Positions 12,266 through 18,176 of a DNA stretch of 18,176 nt are shown in pieces. The notes beneath the pieces were generated by a model, which was not told the DNA's origin, did no database searches, and saw nothing but the letters and a program-made list of their open reading frames with translations. Origin of the DNA: Bacteroidota bacterium (GTDB lineage: Bacteria; Bacteroidota; Ignavibacteria; UBA10030; UBA8401); contig JAVBYA010000477.1 in NCBI GenBank assembly GCA_030824295.1, positions 1 to 18,176 on the forward strand, written 5' to 3'. The first letter of the stretch is position 1. Every line of letters starts with the position of its first letter. A program made the translations under genes and the position numbers.

Positions 12266-13765
12266 TCAGACCGCCAGCGGTTCCACTGCCAATTCGAGCT
12301 GCGCCATCTTGATGCGGCGGGCTTCCAGTGCCTGCTGTACGGACATGAGCGCTACGGAGCCGTATCCGGCGGTGAACAGCATCTGGAACGGAACCGCGGC
12401 GATCTCCAGATAATAGAGCGACGATAGGACGCCGAAGAAGCAATAGAGCGCCAGCGCGATCTCGATGATAACGGTCCAGCTGAATTTCACCGGCACGTAC
12501 TTCTTATCGTTCCAGGACTGCTTCTTCCCTTCGATGCCGTATTTGGGGGTGCGGACGAATTCCGATTTCCGTTTGAACAATCCTTCCAGCACCGCCTTGC
12601 TGTTGTTCACCGCAAAGCCCATGCTGCCGGCCATGAAGACCGGGAAGAGCATGATGCGCTTGCGCCAGTCGGCGTAGATGTCCTTCTGCGAATACATATA
12701 GAAGAGGAACGAACCGATGAACGCCAGAACGAACACGGACATGAAGTCGAAGTACGCGTCGAACTGTCCGCCGTGCTTGATGAACGTGAGCGGCACGTTC
12801 AGGATGCTCGCCAGGATGATGAACGGGAAGACAATGTTGTTCGTCAGATGGAACGTGCTGTGGAACTTGATGCGGAACGGGATATCCGATTTCCAGACCA
12901 TGGGGAGGAGTTTCCGTGCGGTCTCGATCGCGCCCTTGGTCCAGCGGAACTGCTGCGACTTGAGTGCGTTGATCTCGGCAGGAAGTTCGGCCGGCGAGGT
13001 GACATCGCGGAGGAATTTGAACTTCCAGCCGCGCAGCTGCGCACGGTAGCTCAGGTCCAGGTCCTCGGTGAGCGTGTCGCTCTGCCAGTTGCCGGCATCC
13101 ATGATGGTGCTCTTGCGCCACACGCCGCCGGTGCCGTTGAAGTTGATGAAGTAGCCGGCCTTGTTCCGGATGTTCTGTTCGATCACGAAGTGACCGTCCA
13201 ATGCCATTGCCTGGGTGCGGGTCATCAGGGAATAGTCGCCGTTCAGATGCTCCCAGCGGGTCTGCACCATGCCGATCTTGGCATCCTTATAGAAGTACGG
13301 GATGGTCTTCTGCAGGAACTCCGGTTTCGGGATGAAGTCCGCATCGAAGATCGCCACGAACTCCCCTTTGGCCGTCTTGAGTCCTTCCTTCAGCGCGCCG
13401 GCCTTGAAGCCCTGGCGGTTGGTGCGGTGGCCATGGACGATGTTATAGCCCTGCGCCTGCTTCTCGCGGACGATGCTCGCTACGAGGTCCACCGTTTCAT
13501 CCGTGGAATCGTCCAGTACCTGGATCTCCAGTTTGTCCTTGGGATACTCGATGGCGCAGGAGGCGTCGATCAGCCGGCGCACCACGTACATCTCATTGAA
13601 GAGCGGAAGCTGGATGGTGACCATCGGCGTCTGCGTCATCGGCAGATCCCCTTCCACCTCGTTGCGGTGGCGGTAGTAATGGTAGATCATGACGAATCCG
13701 TGCGCTCCAAAGATGAACAGGATGCTCAGACAGATGATGTAGGCGATCAGGATGAATTGTTCCAT
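12266..13765 (-). CDS. Membrane GT2 glycosyltransferase (cellulose synthase/CslA-like)
   Basis: The 499-residue processive-type family 2 glycosyltransferase has one N-terminal membrane helix (about 5-28). Its cytosolic GT-A domain carries all four catalytic signatures: DDS (85-87), DAD (141-143), TED (233-235) and QQFRW (271-275). Several C-terminal membrane segments follow (about 310-335, 345-372, 380-400, 430-490). This is the architecture of cellulose, mannan and hyaluronan synthases, which polymerise a sugar from a nucleotide donor and thread the chain across the membrane. The product cannot be read from sequence. There is no PilZ domain and no BcsB/BcsC-like partner nearby, so a c-di-GMP-controlled cellulose synthase is unlikely. 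No Shine-Dalgarno sequence is visible. The 231-bp upstream spacer holds three 8-mer arrays. Confidence 0.88.
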   Translation of the reverse strand: MEQFILIAYIICLSILFIFGAHGFVMIYHYYRHRNEVEGDLPMTQTPMVTIQLPLFNEMYVVRRLIDASCAIEYPKDKLEIQVLDDSTDETVDLVASIVREKQAQGYNIVHGHRTNRQGFKAGALKEGLKTAKGEFVAIFDADFIPKPEFLQKTIPYFYKDAKIGMVQTRWEHLNGDYSLMTRTQAMALDGHFVIEQNIRNKAGYFINFNGTGGVWRKSTIMDAGNWQSDTLTEDLDLSYRAQLRGWKFKFLRDVTSPAELPAEINALKSQQFRWTKGAIETARKLLPMVWKSDIPFRIKFHSTFHLTNNIVFPFIILASILNVPLTFIKHGGQFDAYFDFMSVFVLAFIGSFLFYMYSQKDIYADWRKRIMLFPVFMAGSMGFAVNNSKAVLEGLFKRKSEFVRTPKYGIEGKKQSWNDKKYVPVKFSWTVIIEIALALYCFFGVLSSLYYLEIAAVPFQMLFTAGYGSVALMSVQQALEARRIKMAQLELAVEPLAV

Positions 13766-13817
13766 GGTTCTATTTGGTTAGTGAAAGAATAGTTCTAAAA
13801 AATTTTGAAATCGGATC

Positions 13818-13983
13818 ATTGATTCATTGACTCAAAAACGATACTGTGCAACGTGATATAAATGTTTTACTACTTATTGAGTCAATGACTCATTGATTCA
13901 ATGAATCAATAACGATACTTTGTTTGTTTTTTGTAACTAATTGAGCCATTGATCCATTGATACAATGAATCAATTACTCTTTG
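13818..13983. repeat. Three arrays of a degenerate 8-bp unit with a shared tail
   Basis: The unit resembles A(T/A)TGAnTC. Array 1 has two copies (13818-13833), array 2 has four (13876-13907) and array 3 has four (13940-13971). Each array ends in a related tail, AAAAACGATACTGTG, AATAACGATACTTTG and AATTACTCTTTG. Within array 2, ATTGATTCA and TGAATCAAT (13892-13910) form a 9-bp dyad. The arrays occupy the spacer between lptE and the glycosyltransferase gene. Confidence 0.85.
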
Positions 13984-13996
13984 TTTCTTCTTGTAT

Positions 13997-14488
13997 CTAC
14001 CAGTTCGACACTGTCTCCAGCAGTATATCCTCGGCCACTTTGTCGATGGCGGCGGTCAGTGCCACGTCGCGCGTCTGCTGCCCCTGCGTGTACTCTCCCC
14101 AGTAGGAGAAATCACGCTCCCACACCTTCTTGCGGAGCTTCATATCGGTGTAGGTGGCGCGGACGGTGATGGTCACTTTACGCGTCTTGACGATGTTGTT
14201 CCCGCCGATCACGCTCGGCGCATCGATGATGGTGACGATGGACCCCTCCAGGATCGAATCGGAGGTGAGCCGTTCGCCGAGCTCCAGATTGTTGTCGCTC
14301 CGGAAAAGGTCAATGAGTTTCTGTGTGAACTTCTCGCGGAGTCCCGGCTCGCCAAAACCGCTCACATCTTCGAACAGCGGAATGGCGATCGTCTTGAGAT
14401 GCGGCGGTACCGATGCTCCGGTAAAGGAGTAGCAGCTGCCGAAGAGCGTGAAGCTGAACAATGCGAATAGTATCAGTGTTGCTTTCAT
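13997..14488 (-). CDS. lptE: LPS-assembly lipoprotein LptE
   Basis: The 163-residue outer-membrane lipoprotein has signal MKATLILFALFSFTLFGSC, with acylated Cys19. The mature part starts YSFTGASVPPHLKTIAIPLFEDVSG, the usual opening of the LptE family in FCB bacteria. It has the conserved EGSIVTI and VTITVRATYTD strands and a C-terminal helix (ALTAAIDKVAEDILLETVSNW). LptE plugs the LptD barrel that inserts lipopolysaccharide into the outer leaflet. The start overlaps the stop of the sigma-54 activator (ATGA) and has AAAGAG upstream, so it is the last gene of the miaB operon. The length is typical. No terminator hairpin follows; the 8-mer arrays do. Confidence 0.85.
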   Translation of the reverse strand: MKATLILFALFSFTLFGSCYSFTGASVPPHLKTIAIPLFEDVSGFGEPGLREKFTQKLIDLFRSDNNLELGERLTSDSILEGSIVTIIDAPSVIGGNNIVKTRKVTITVRATYTDMKLRKKVWERDFSYWGEYTQGQQTRDVALTAAIDKVAEDILLETVSNW

Positions 14489-15621
14489 AATCCGTACTCT
14501 TTGATCTTCCTGTAGAGCGTCCGTTCCGATATCTGCAATTCGTCCGCTGCCAGACGACGGTTGTTGTGGTACTTCTTGAGCGCGTTCTCGATCATCCGCC
14601 GCTCCATCTCCGTCAGGGAGAGGGTCTCCTGCACGGCGCTGGACTGTCCGGTCGGGACGAGCCCCGGCGCACCGTTCGCTCCGAGCACCCCTTTCAGGAG
14701 GTTCTTCACTTCGAGCATATCGTTCTTCAGTTCGATCAGCGCGCGGTAGAGCAGCTGCCGTTCGTCGAAATCGTTCTGTTTGGTGACGAGCATCGGCAGG
14801 TTCCGTTCCTCGGCCGGCATCCGCAGGTACTTACGGATATCCTCTGCGTCCAGACTCCTCCCCCGCTCCAGCACCAACATACTTTCCACCACGTTCCGCA
14901 ATTCGCGCACATTGCCGTGCCAGTAGTATTGCTGCAGCAATTCTTCCGCCGCAGATGTCATACCGCCGAAGCGGATGCCGTTCTTCGCTGAAAACTCTTC
15001 AACAAACTTCGAGAAGAGCAGCGGGATATCCTCTTTCCGCTCGCGCAGCGCCGGGATGCGGACGTTCACCGACCGGAGCCGGTAGAAGAGGTCCTGCCGG
15101 AAATTACCGCTGCGCACTTCATTCTCCAGGTCCTTGTTCGTCGCCGCGATCACCCGCACATCCACTTTGCGTGCAGTGGAGGAACCGACGCGGAGGAACT
15201 CGCCGTTCTCCAGGATGCGAAGGAATTTCACCTGCGTGGCGAGCGGCAGTTCGCCGATCTCGTCCAGGAAGATGGTCCCGCCGTCCGCCAGTTCGAAGTA
15301 CCCTTTCCGTTCGCTGCTCGCGCCGGTGAAGGAGCCCTTCTCATGACCGAACAGTTCGGATTCGATGATCCCTTCCGGGATGGCGCCGCAGTTCACGGTG
15401 ACCATCGCCTTTTTGGAACGGCTGCTGGCGCCGTGAATGGCGTGCGCGACCACTTCCTTGCCGACGCCGCTCTCACCGGTGATGAGCACGGTGATATCCG
15501 TCGGGGCGACATGCTGCAGCACCTGGACGATCTCCTGGATCTCGAGCGATTCACCCACGATGCCGAAGCGGCGCTGGAATTCCGTTCTGTTCATGGACTG
15601 TTCCACGTTCGTTCCGTTCAC
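14485..15621 (-). CDS. Sigma-54-dependent activator, AAA+ and Fis domains only
   Basis: The 378-residue bacterial enhancer-binding protein opens sigma-54 RNA polymerase complexes. The AAA+ domain has Walker A GESGVGKE (49-56), the sigma-54-contacting loop as GSFTGA (96-101; the textbook form is GAFTGA), Walker B GGTIFLDE (114-121) and the arginine-finger segment FRQDLFYRL (174-182). A Fis-type helix-turn-helix ends the protein (RRLAADELQISERTLYRKIKEYGL). There is no receiver, GAF or PAS domain in front, so it resembles PspF in layout and must be controlled by a partner or by expression. The start is a GTG at 15621 that overlaps the SPOR stop (GTGA) behind a GGTGAAA ribosome-binding site; an ATG at 15594 is the alternative. 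Its stop overlaps lptE. Confidence 0.9.
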   Translation of the reverse strand: MNGTNVEQSMNRTEFQRRFGIVGESLEIQEIVQVLQHVAPTDITVLITGESGVGKEVVAHAIHGASSRSKKAMVTVNCGAIPEGIIESELFGHEKGSFTGASSERKGYFELADGGTIFLDEIGELPLATQVKFLRILENGEFLRVGSSTARKVDVRVIAATNKDLENEVRSGNFRQDLFYRLRSVNVRIPALRERKEDIPLLFSKFVEEFSAKNGIRFGGMTSAAEELLQQYYWHGNVRELRNVVESMLVLERGRSLDAEDIRKYLRMPAEERNLPMLVTKQNDFDERQLLYRALIELKNDMLEVKNLLKGVLGANGAPGLVPTGQSSAVQETLSLTEMERRMIENALKKYHNNRRLAADELQISERTLYRKIKEYGL

Positions 15622-16358
15622 CGTTTCACCACATACCAGTCGATGTTGAACTTCTCTTTCAATTCTGCGCCGAACACTTTCGCCAGCCGTTCCTCCGCGA
15701 ATCCGTCGAACGCCACCGCGAACACGCTCTTGCCGCCGCTCTGTTTCTGGAACACCATGGCGGGACGGCCGACCGTGGCAGTCAATGATTGTGCCTGCGC
15801 TGCAGCAGCCGATTCCTGCGAATACACGCCCACCTGCACCACGAAATTGCCGGTAACGGGGGCTTGGACCGGAGCTGCAGTTTCGCTCTTCTCCTCCGGA
15901 GCCGGGACGATCTGCACCGGCTGCGGCACCGGTGCTTTCTGGATGCCGATCTCGGACGGTTTCGCTTCGTTCTGCGAGAAGATGGAGTTGGGATACTGCT
16001 GATTGAGCTGGTTCATCTTCGCATCGGCGGTCTTGTAGAGACCGACGGCGTAGTAGTATTGATACACTTTATAGAGCGCATCGTCCGCCCAGACATCATC
16101 CGGGAAGCGGTCCACGAGCGACTGGTACTTCTTCACTGCCTGATCGCCGTTCTGTGTGACGTAGGCGTCCAGATAGAGCACGCCGGGATCGTTCGGCGAG
16201 GTCTTGAGCCATCCGCTCACTTCAGCGCGGACGCGGTCCATGCCGCCGGAGTGGATCAGGTCCAGACGGCGGCGGACCTCCTGTTCGCTCAACTGCGCGG
16301 AGAGCGCGGAGACGGCGAGCAGAAGAGCGGCGGTGATATGGATGAGACGATTGTTCAT
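15618..16358 (-). CDS. SPOR-domain periplasmic protein
   Basis: The 246-residue protein has a signal peptide (MNNRLIHITAALLLAVSALSAQ). A helical TPR-like segment (about 25-125, with AVKKYQSLVDRFPDDVWADDALYKVYQYY) resembles the YbgF/CpoB type. A Pro/Ala/Glu linker (135-168) and a SPOR domain (170-246, opening NFVVQVGVYS and closing IDWYVVKR) follow. SPOR domains bind peptidoglycan stripped of stem peptides and often mark the division site. Start: AAGGAA 4 nt before the ATG at 16358, and the signal peptide begins there; the longer open frame upstream overlaps miaB and looks random. It lies 7 nt after the miaB stop and overlaps the sigma-54 activator start. Confidence 0.85.
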   Translation of the reverse strand: MNNRLIHITAALLLAVSALSAQLSEQEVRRRLDLIHSGGMDRVRAEVSGWLKTSPNDPGVLYLDAYVTQNGDQAVKKYQSLVDRFPDDVWADDALYKVYQYYYAVGLYKTADAKMNQLNQQYPNSIFSQNEAKPSEIGIQKAPVPQPVQIVPAPEEKSETAAPVQAPVTGNFVVQVGVYSQESAAAAQAQSLTATVGRPAMVFQKQSGGKSVFAVAFDGFAEERLAKVFGAELKEKFNIDWYVVKR

Positions 16359-16365
16359 CGGTTCC

Positions 16366-17691
16366 TTAGTTGGTCCCCGGCAGCAACGTGCCGAAGAGTG
16401 TCTGAGCGTTCGCGCGGTCGATGCGGACCCTGCGCAATTCACCGACGGCAGCGTTGCCGCGCGGGAAGACGGTCTTCTTATTCGTATCGGTCCTGCCGAG
16501 CAGGTCCTCTGTGGACCGGGAGCTGTCGCGTTCAACGAGCACTTCCACATCGGTGCCGATCAGCTGCTGATTGATGTCGAAGGCGATGCCGTTCTGCAGT
16601 TCGATGATCTCGTTCAGCCGTTCGGTCTTCAGTTCCTCAGCCACATCGTCCCCCATCTCGAATGCTTTCGTATTCTCACGGGGTGAATATTTGAACATGT
16701 ATGCGCCGTCGTACCGCACTTCCTTCAGGATCTCCATCGTCATCCGGTGATCCTCGGGTGATTCGGTCGGGAAGCCGGCGATGATATCGGTGGAGAAGCT
16801 CGCTTCCGGGATGGTGCGCTTGATGCGGTCCATCAATCCCAGGTACTGCTCGATCGTATACGTACGGTTCATCAGCTTCAGGATGCGGTTCGAGCCGGAC
16901 TGCACCGGAAGATGGATGTACTTGCAAATGTTCCGGTGTGCGGCGATCGTCTCGATCAGCTTCTCGCTCATATCCTGCGGGTGCGATGTAGTGAAGCGGA
17001 TGCGCATGGCGCTGTCCGTTTCTGCCACGGCGCGGAGCAGGTCCGCAAAATCGGCGCCGCCGTCGTTGTACGAGTTCACATTCTGTCCCAGCAACGACAC
17101 TTCCTTGAATCCCTGTTTGCTCAGCAGCGCGACCTCTTCCACCACACTCTTCAGACTGCGGCTCCGTTCACGTCCGCGGGTAAAAGGGACCACGCAGAAT
17201 GTGCAGAACTTATCGCAGCCGCGCATTACGGAGAGCCAGGCGCTGATCCCTTCGGTGCGGAGCGGGGTGATGTCGTCGTAGTTCTCCACGCGGGAGAGTT
17301 TCACGGCGATACCGCGTTCACCGGCCTTCGCATCCTCGATCAGTTTCGGCAGCCGGCGGTACTCGTCCGGACCGACCACGATGTCCACCAGGTTATTCTT
17401 CTCCACCAATGCGGTGCGTAACCGTTCCGCCATGCATCCCAGCACACCGATGACCACATCGGGATTGCGGCGTTTATGTTCCTTCAGCTCAGACACCCGT
17501 TTTTGTGCGCGCTGTTCCGCATTGTCCCGCACGCTGCAGGTGTTCACCAGGATCAGATCCGCTTCGGCCGCTTCGTTGGTCGGAAGATAACCGACGGCAC
17601 TGACGACACTGAGTACGACCTCGGTATCTGCCACATTCATCTGGCAGCCGTAGGTTTCCACATATACTTTTTTGGTTTTGGTGACGTCCAT
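16366..17691 (-). CDS. miaB: tRNA-2-methylthio-N6-dimethylallyladenosine synthase
   Basis: The 441-residue radical-SAM methylthiotransferase converts i6A37 to ms2i6A37 in tRNAs reading UNN codons. The N-terminal MTTase domain has its three cluster cysteines at 16 (ETYGCQMN), 52 (NTCSVRDNA) and 86 (GVLGCMAE). The radical-SAM motif CDKFCTFC has Cys 159, 163 and 166. The C-terminal TRAM domain (about 375-440, GTDVEVLVE to GTLL) binds tRNA. The MRGCDKFCTFCVVPFTRGRE string distinguishes MiaB from RimO and MtaB. The length fits the family. It is the first gene of the operon that continues to lptE. A promoter ends 8 nt before the ATG and no ribosome-binding site is present, so the message may be leaderless. 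Confidence 0.95.
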   Translation of the reverse strand: MDVTKTKKVYVETYGCQMNVADTEVVLSVVSAVGYLPTNEAAEADLILVNTCSVRDNAEQRAQKRVSELKEHKRRNPDVVIGVLGCMAERLRTALVEKNNLVDIVVGPDEYRRLPKLIEDAKAGERGIAVKLSRVENYDDITPLRTEGISAWLSVMRGCDKFCTFCVVPFTRGRERSRSLKSVVEEVALLSKQGFKEVSLLGQNVNSYNDGGADFADLLRAVAETDSAMRIRFTTSHPQDMSEKLIETIAAHRNICKYIHLPVQSGSNRILKLMNRTYTIEQYLGLMDRIKRTIPEASFSTDIIAGFPTESPEDHRMTMEILKEVRYDGAYMFKYSPRENTKAFEMGDDVAEELKTERLNEIIELQNGIAFDINQQLIGTDVEVLVERDSSRSTEDLLGRTDTNKKTVFPRGNAAVGELRRVRIDRANAQTLFGTLLPGTN

Positions 17692-17699
17692 GCGTTACA

Positions 17700-17728
17700 A
17701 ATATACCTACACCCTGACATTTGGACAA
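17700..17728 (-). promoter_or_regulatory. Promoter of the miaB operon
   Basis: On the minus strand, -35 TTGTCC (17723-17728), a 17-nt spacer (17706-17722) and -10 TATATT (17700-17705). Only 8 nt (TGTAACGC) separate the -10 from the miaB ATG, which places the expected transcription start at or within 2 nt of the start codon. Confidence 0.55.
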
Positions 17729-17860
17729 TGGAGGAAGGCCTCTATTAACTAAAATTAATTGAATAAAGGGAAGATTAACGGATTTTAAGAAACGGCGCTG
17801 TTGCCGTTTTGTCAGAATACAACAATAAAGAGGGAAATTGGCGTTACGGGGTGGGAAAAG

Positions 17861-17869
17861 TTATCCACA
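17861..17869 (+). promoter_or_regulatory. Perfect DnaA box
   Basis: TTATCCACA matches the strong DnaA-box consensus exactly. It is isolated: I see no second clear box in the spacer. A chance hit of a 9-mer on either strand in 18 kb is not rare. Confidence 0.4.
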
Positions 17870-17893
17870 GGTTATGAACGGCGGGCGGTAGAC

Positions 17894-17924
17894 GGAGAGA
17901 GTCACCTGTGAGGTGACTCTCTCC
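17894..17924. repeat. 31-bp hairpin element, copy 2
   Basis: A perfect 14-bp inverted repeat, GGAGAGAGTCACCT (17894-17907) with AGGTGACTCTCTCC (17911-17924), has loop GTG. It belongs to the same family as 10824-10854: 12 of 14 arm positions are identical and the two differences are compensated on the other arm. Confidence 0.85.
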
Positions 17925-18059
17925 TCATCGTAAGACAACGGATAGACAGACGGAAATGCAGATGAAGGTCGCCTACGGAAAGCAACCACGAAGACACGAA
18001 AGGGGAATGTCCAACTAAGAGGAGAAACGCAGAATGATGAACGAGGAATGATGAATGGA

Positions 18060-18176
18060 TGTAGCGTCCTGAAATACGTTGACAGGTCATCCTAACAAAA
18101 CATAGGAGGACCTCATGGGCCGCACAGTAAAACGATATAGCATAGCATTCAAACGATCGATCCTTGCAGAATTGGA
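18060..18176 (+). mobile_element. Left end of an IS3-like insertion sequence (cut by window edge)
   Basis: A probable terminal sequence begins TGTAGCGTCCTGAAA at 18060, with the TG end usual for IS3-family elements. It is followed by TTGACA (18079-18084), an AGGAGG ribosome-binding site and a transposase start. The right end, the second inverted repeat and any target duplication lie outside the window, so the exact boundary is inferred from the TG start and the sharp change from repeat mosaic. Confidence 0.65.
18115..18176 (+). CDS. IS3-type transposase OrfA, first 20 codons
   Basis: The visible residues run MGRTVKRYSIAFKRSI and on. They match the opening of IS3/IS911-type OrfA proteins, where a basic stretch leads into the first helix of a helix-turn-helix (pattern RYS-x-AFK-x-x-x-L-x-E-L). 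OrfA binds the element ends and is normally extended by frameshift into the OrfB DDE catalytic domain, which is not visible here. AGGAGG at 18104-18109, 5 nt before the ATG, supports the start. The fragment is too short to exclude a related transposase family that shares this helix-turn-helix. Confidence 0.7.
   Translation, partial: MGRTVKRYSIAFKRSILAEL

Larger units (their letters stand above)
17692..18059. other. Gene-free spacer with repeat mosaic
   Basis: I see no gene in these 368 bp. In order it holds the miaB promoter, an AT-rich stretch (17740-17790), a 7-bp stem-loop (17790-17796 with 17803-17809), one perfect DnaA box, the second 31-bp hairpin, a CACGAAGA/CACGAAAG pair (17987-18002) and two copies of GAATGATGAA (18032-18041, 18046-18055). 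It ends at the left end of an insertion sequence. Confidence 0.6.

Noticed and set aside
13818..13983. CRISPR array
   Set aside because: Repeat units are only 8 bp and degenerate, the spacers are not of constant length, and no cas gene is nearby.
16359..16550. N-terminal extension of the SPOR protein overlapping miaB
   Set aside because: The signal peptide and AAGGAA ribosome-binding site place the start at 16358; the extension is Arg/Pro/Ser-rich text opposite no known family.
17790..17810. Terminator formed by AAACGGC/GCCGTTT
   Set aside because: Short stem, only a 4-nt T run, and no gene ends before it on either strand within the window.
17740..17930. Replication origin
   Set aside because: Only one DnaA box, no iterated boxes, and no dnaA, dnaN or gidA neighbours.
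17902..18090. Small minus-strand reading frame across the right-hand spacer
   Set aside because: It runs across a hairpin, iterated repeats and the IS end; the His/Ser/Phe-rich translation comes from the GAATGATGAA units.

Overview
The window comes from a Gram-negative bacterium with an LPS-type outer membrane. It has LptE, a SurA-type periplasmic chaperone cluster, several lipobox-bearing lipoproteins and a SPOR-domain envelope protein. Gene content and order (three consecutive SurA/PpiC-like genes; miaB, SPOR, sigma-54 activator and lptE in one run; NDH-2) fit the Bacteroidota/Chlorobiota (FCB) group. Something near Ignavibacteria or Kapabacteria is my best guess, by inference only. Genes are GC-rich, while the spacers are AT-rich and full of short iterated repeats and hairpins. 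The promoter candidates I can place (rpsT, miaB, the TPR gene, the first PPIase gene) look sigma-70-like with 17-nt spacers.

Layout. 1-65: start of a secreted protein running off the left edge (-). 127-1486: a lipoprotein and a Spy/CpxP-like LTXXQ protein (-). 1659-5183: a tightly overlapping plus-strand run of type II NADH dehydrogenase, CoA-type Nudix hydrolase, ABC ATPase and ABC-2 permease. 5202-5265: a 64-bp composite short repeat. 5266-5942: a DinB-like protein and a CPXCG cysteine-rich protein (-). 6142-10392: three periplasmic folding-factor genes (+), a double-parvulin lipoprotein, a SurA-like lipoprotein without a recognisable parvulin core, and a double-parvulin SurA. 10506-10760: rpsT with promoter and terminator, followed by a hairpin-rich spacer. 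10943-12163: TPR protein (-). 12266-13765: membrane GT2 glycosyltransferase (-). 13818-13983: three arrays of an 8-bp unit. 13997-17691: miaB, SPOR protein, sigma-54 activator and lptE as one overlapping minus-strand operon. 17692-18059: gene-free repeat mosaic with one perfect DnaA box. 18060-end: left end and first 20 codons of an IS3-like insertion sequence.

The common theme is envelope biogenesis: outer-membrane protein folding (SurA cluster), LPS export (LptE), a polysaccharide-type glycosyltransferase and a SPOR protein. The least ordinary signals are (1) a 31-bp hairpin element present twice, whose two copies differ only by compensated base-pair changes; (2) an intrinsic-terminator-like hairpin inside the signal-peptide codons of the second PPIase gene; (3) iterated 7-, 8- and 9-bp arrays filling spacers; and (4) a sigma-54 activator with no sensor domain that is translationally coupled to both SPOR and lptE. 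I see no defence system, CRISPR array, prophage or biosynthetic cluster.
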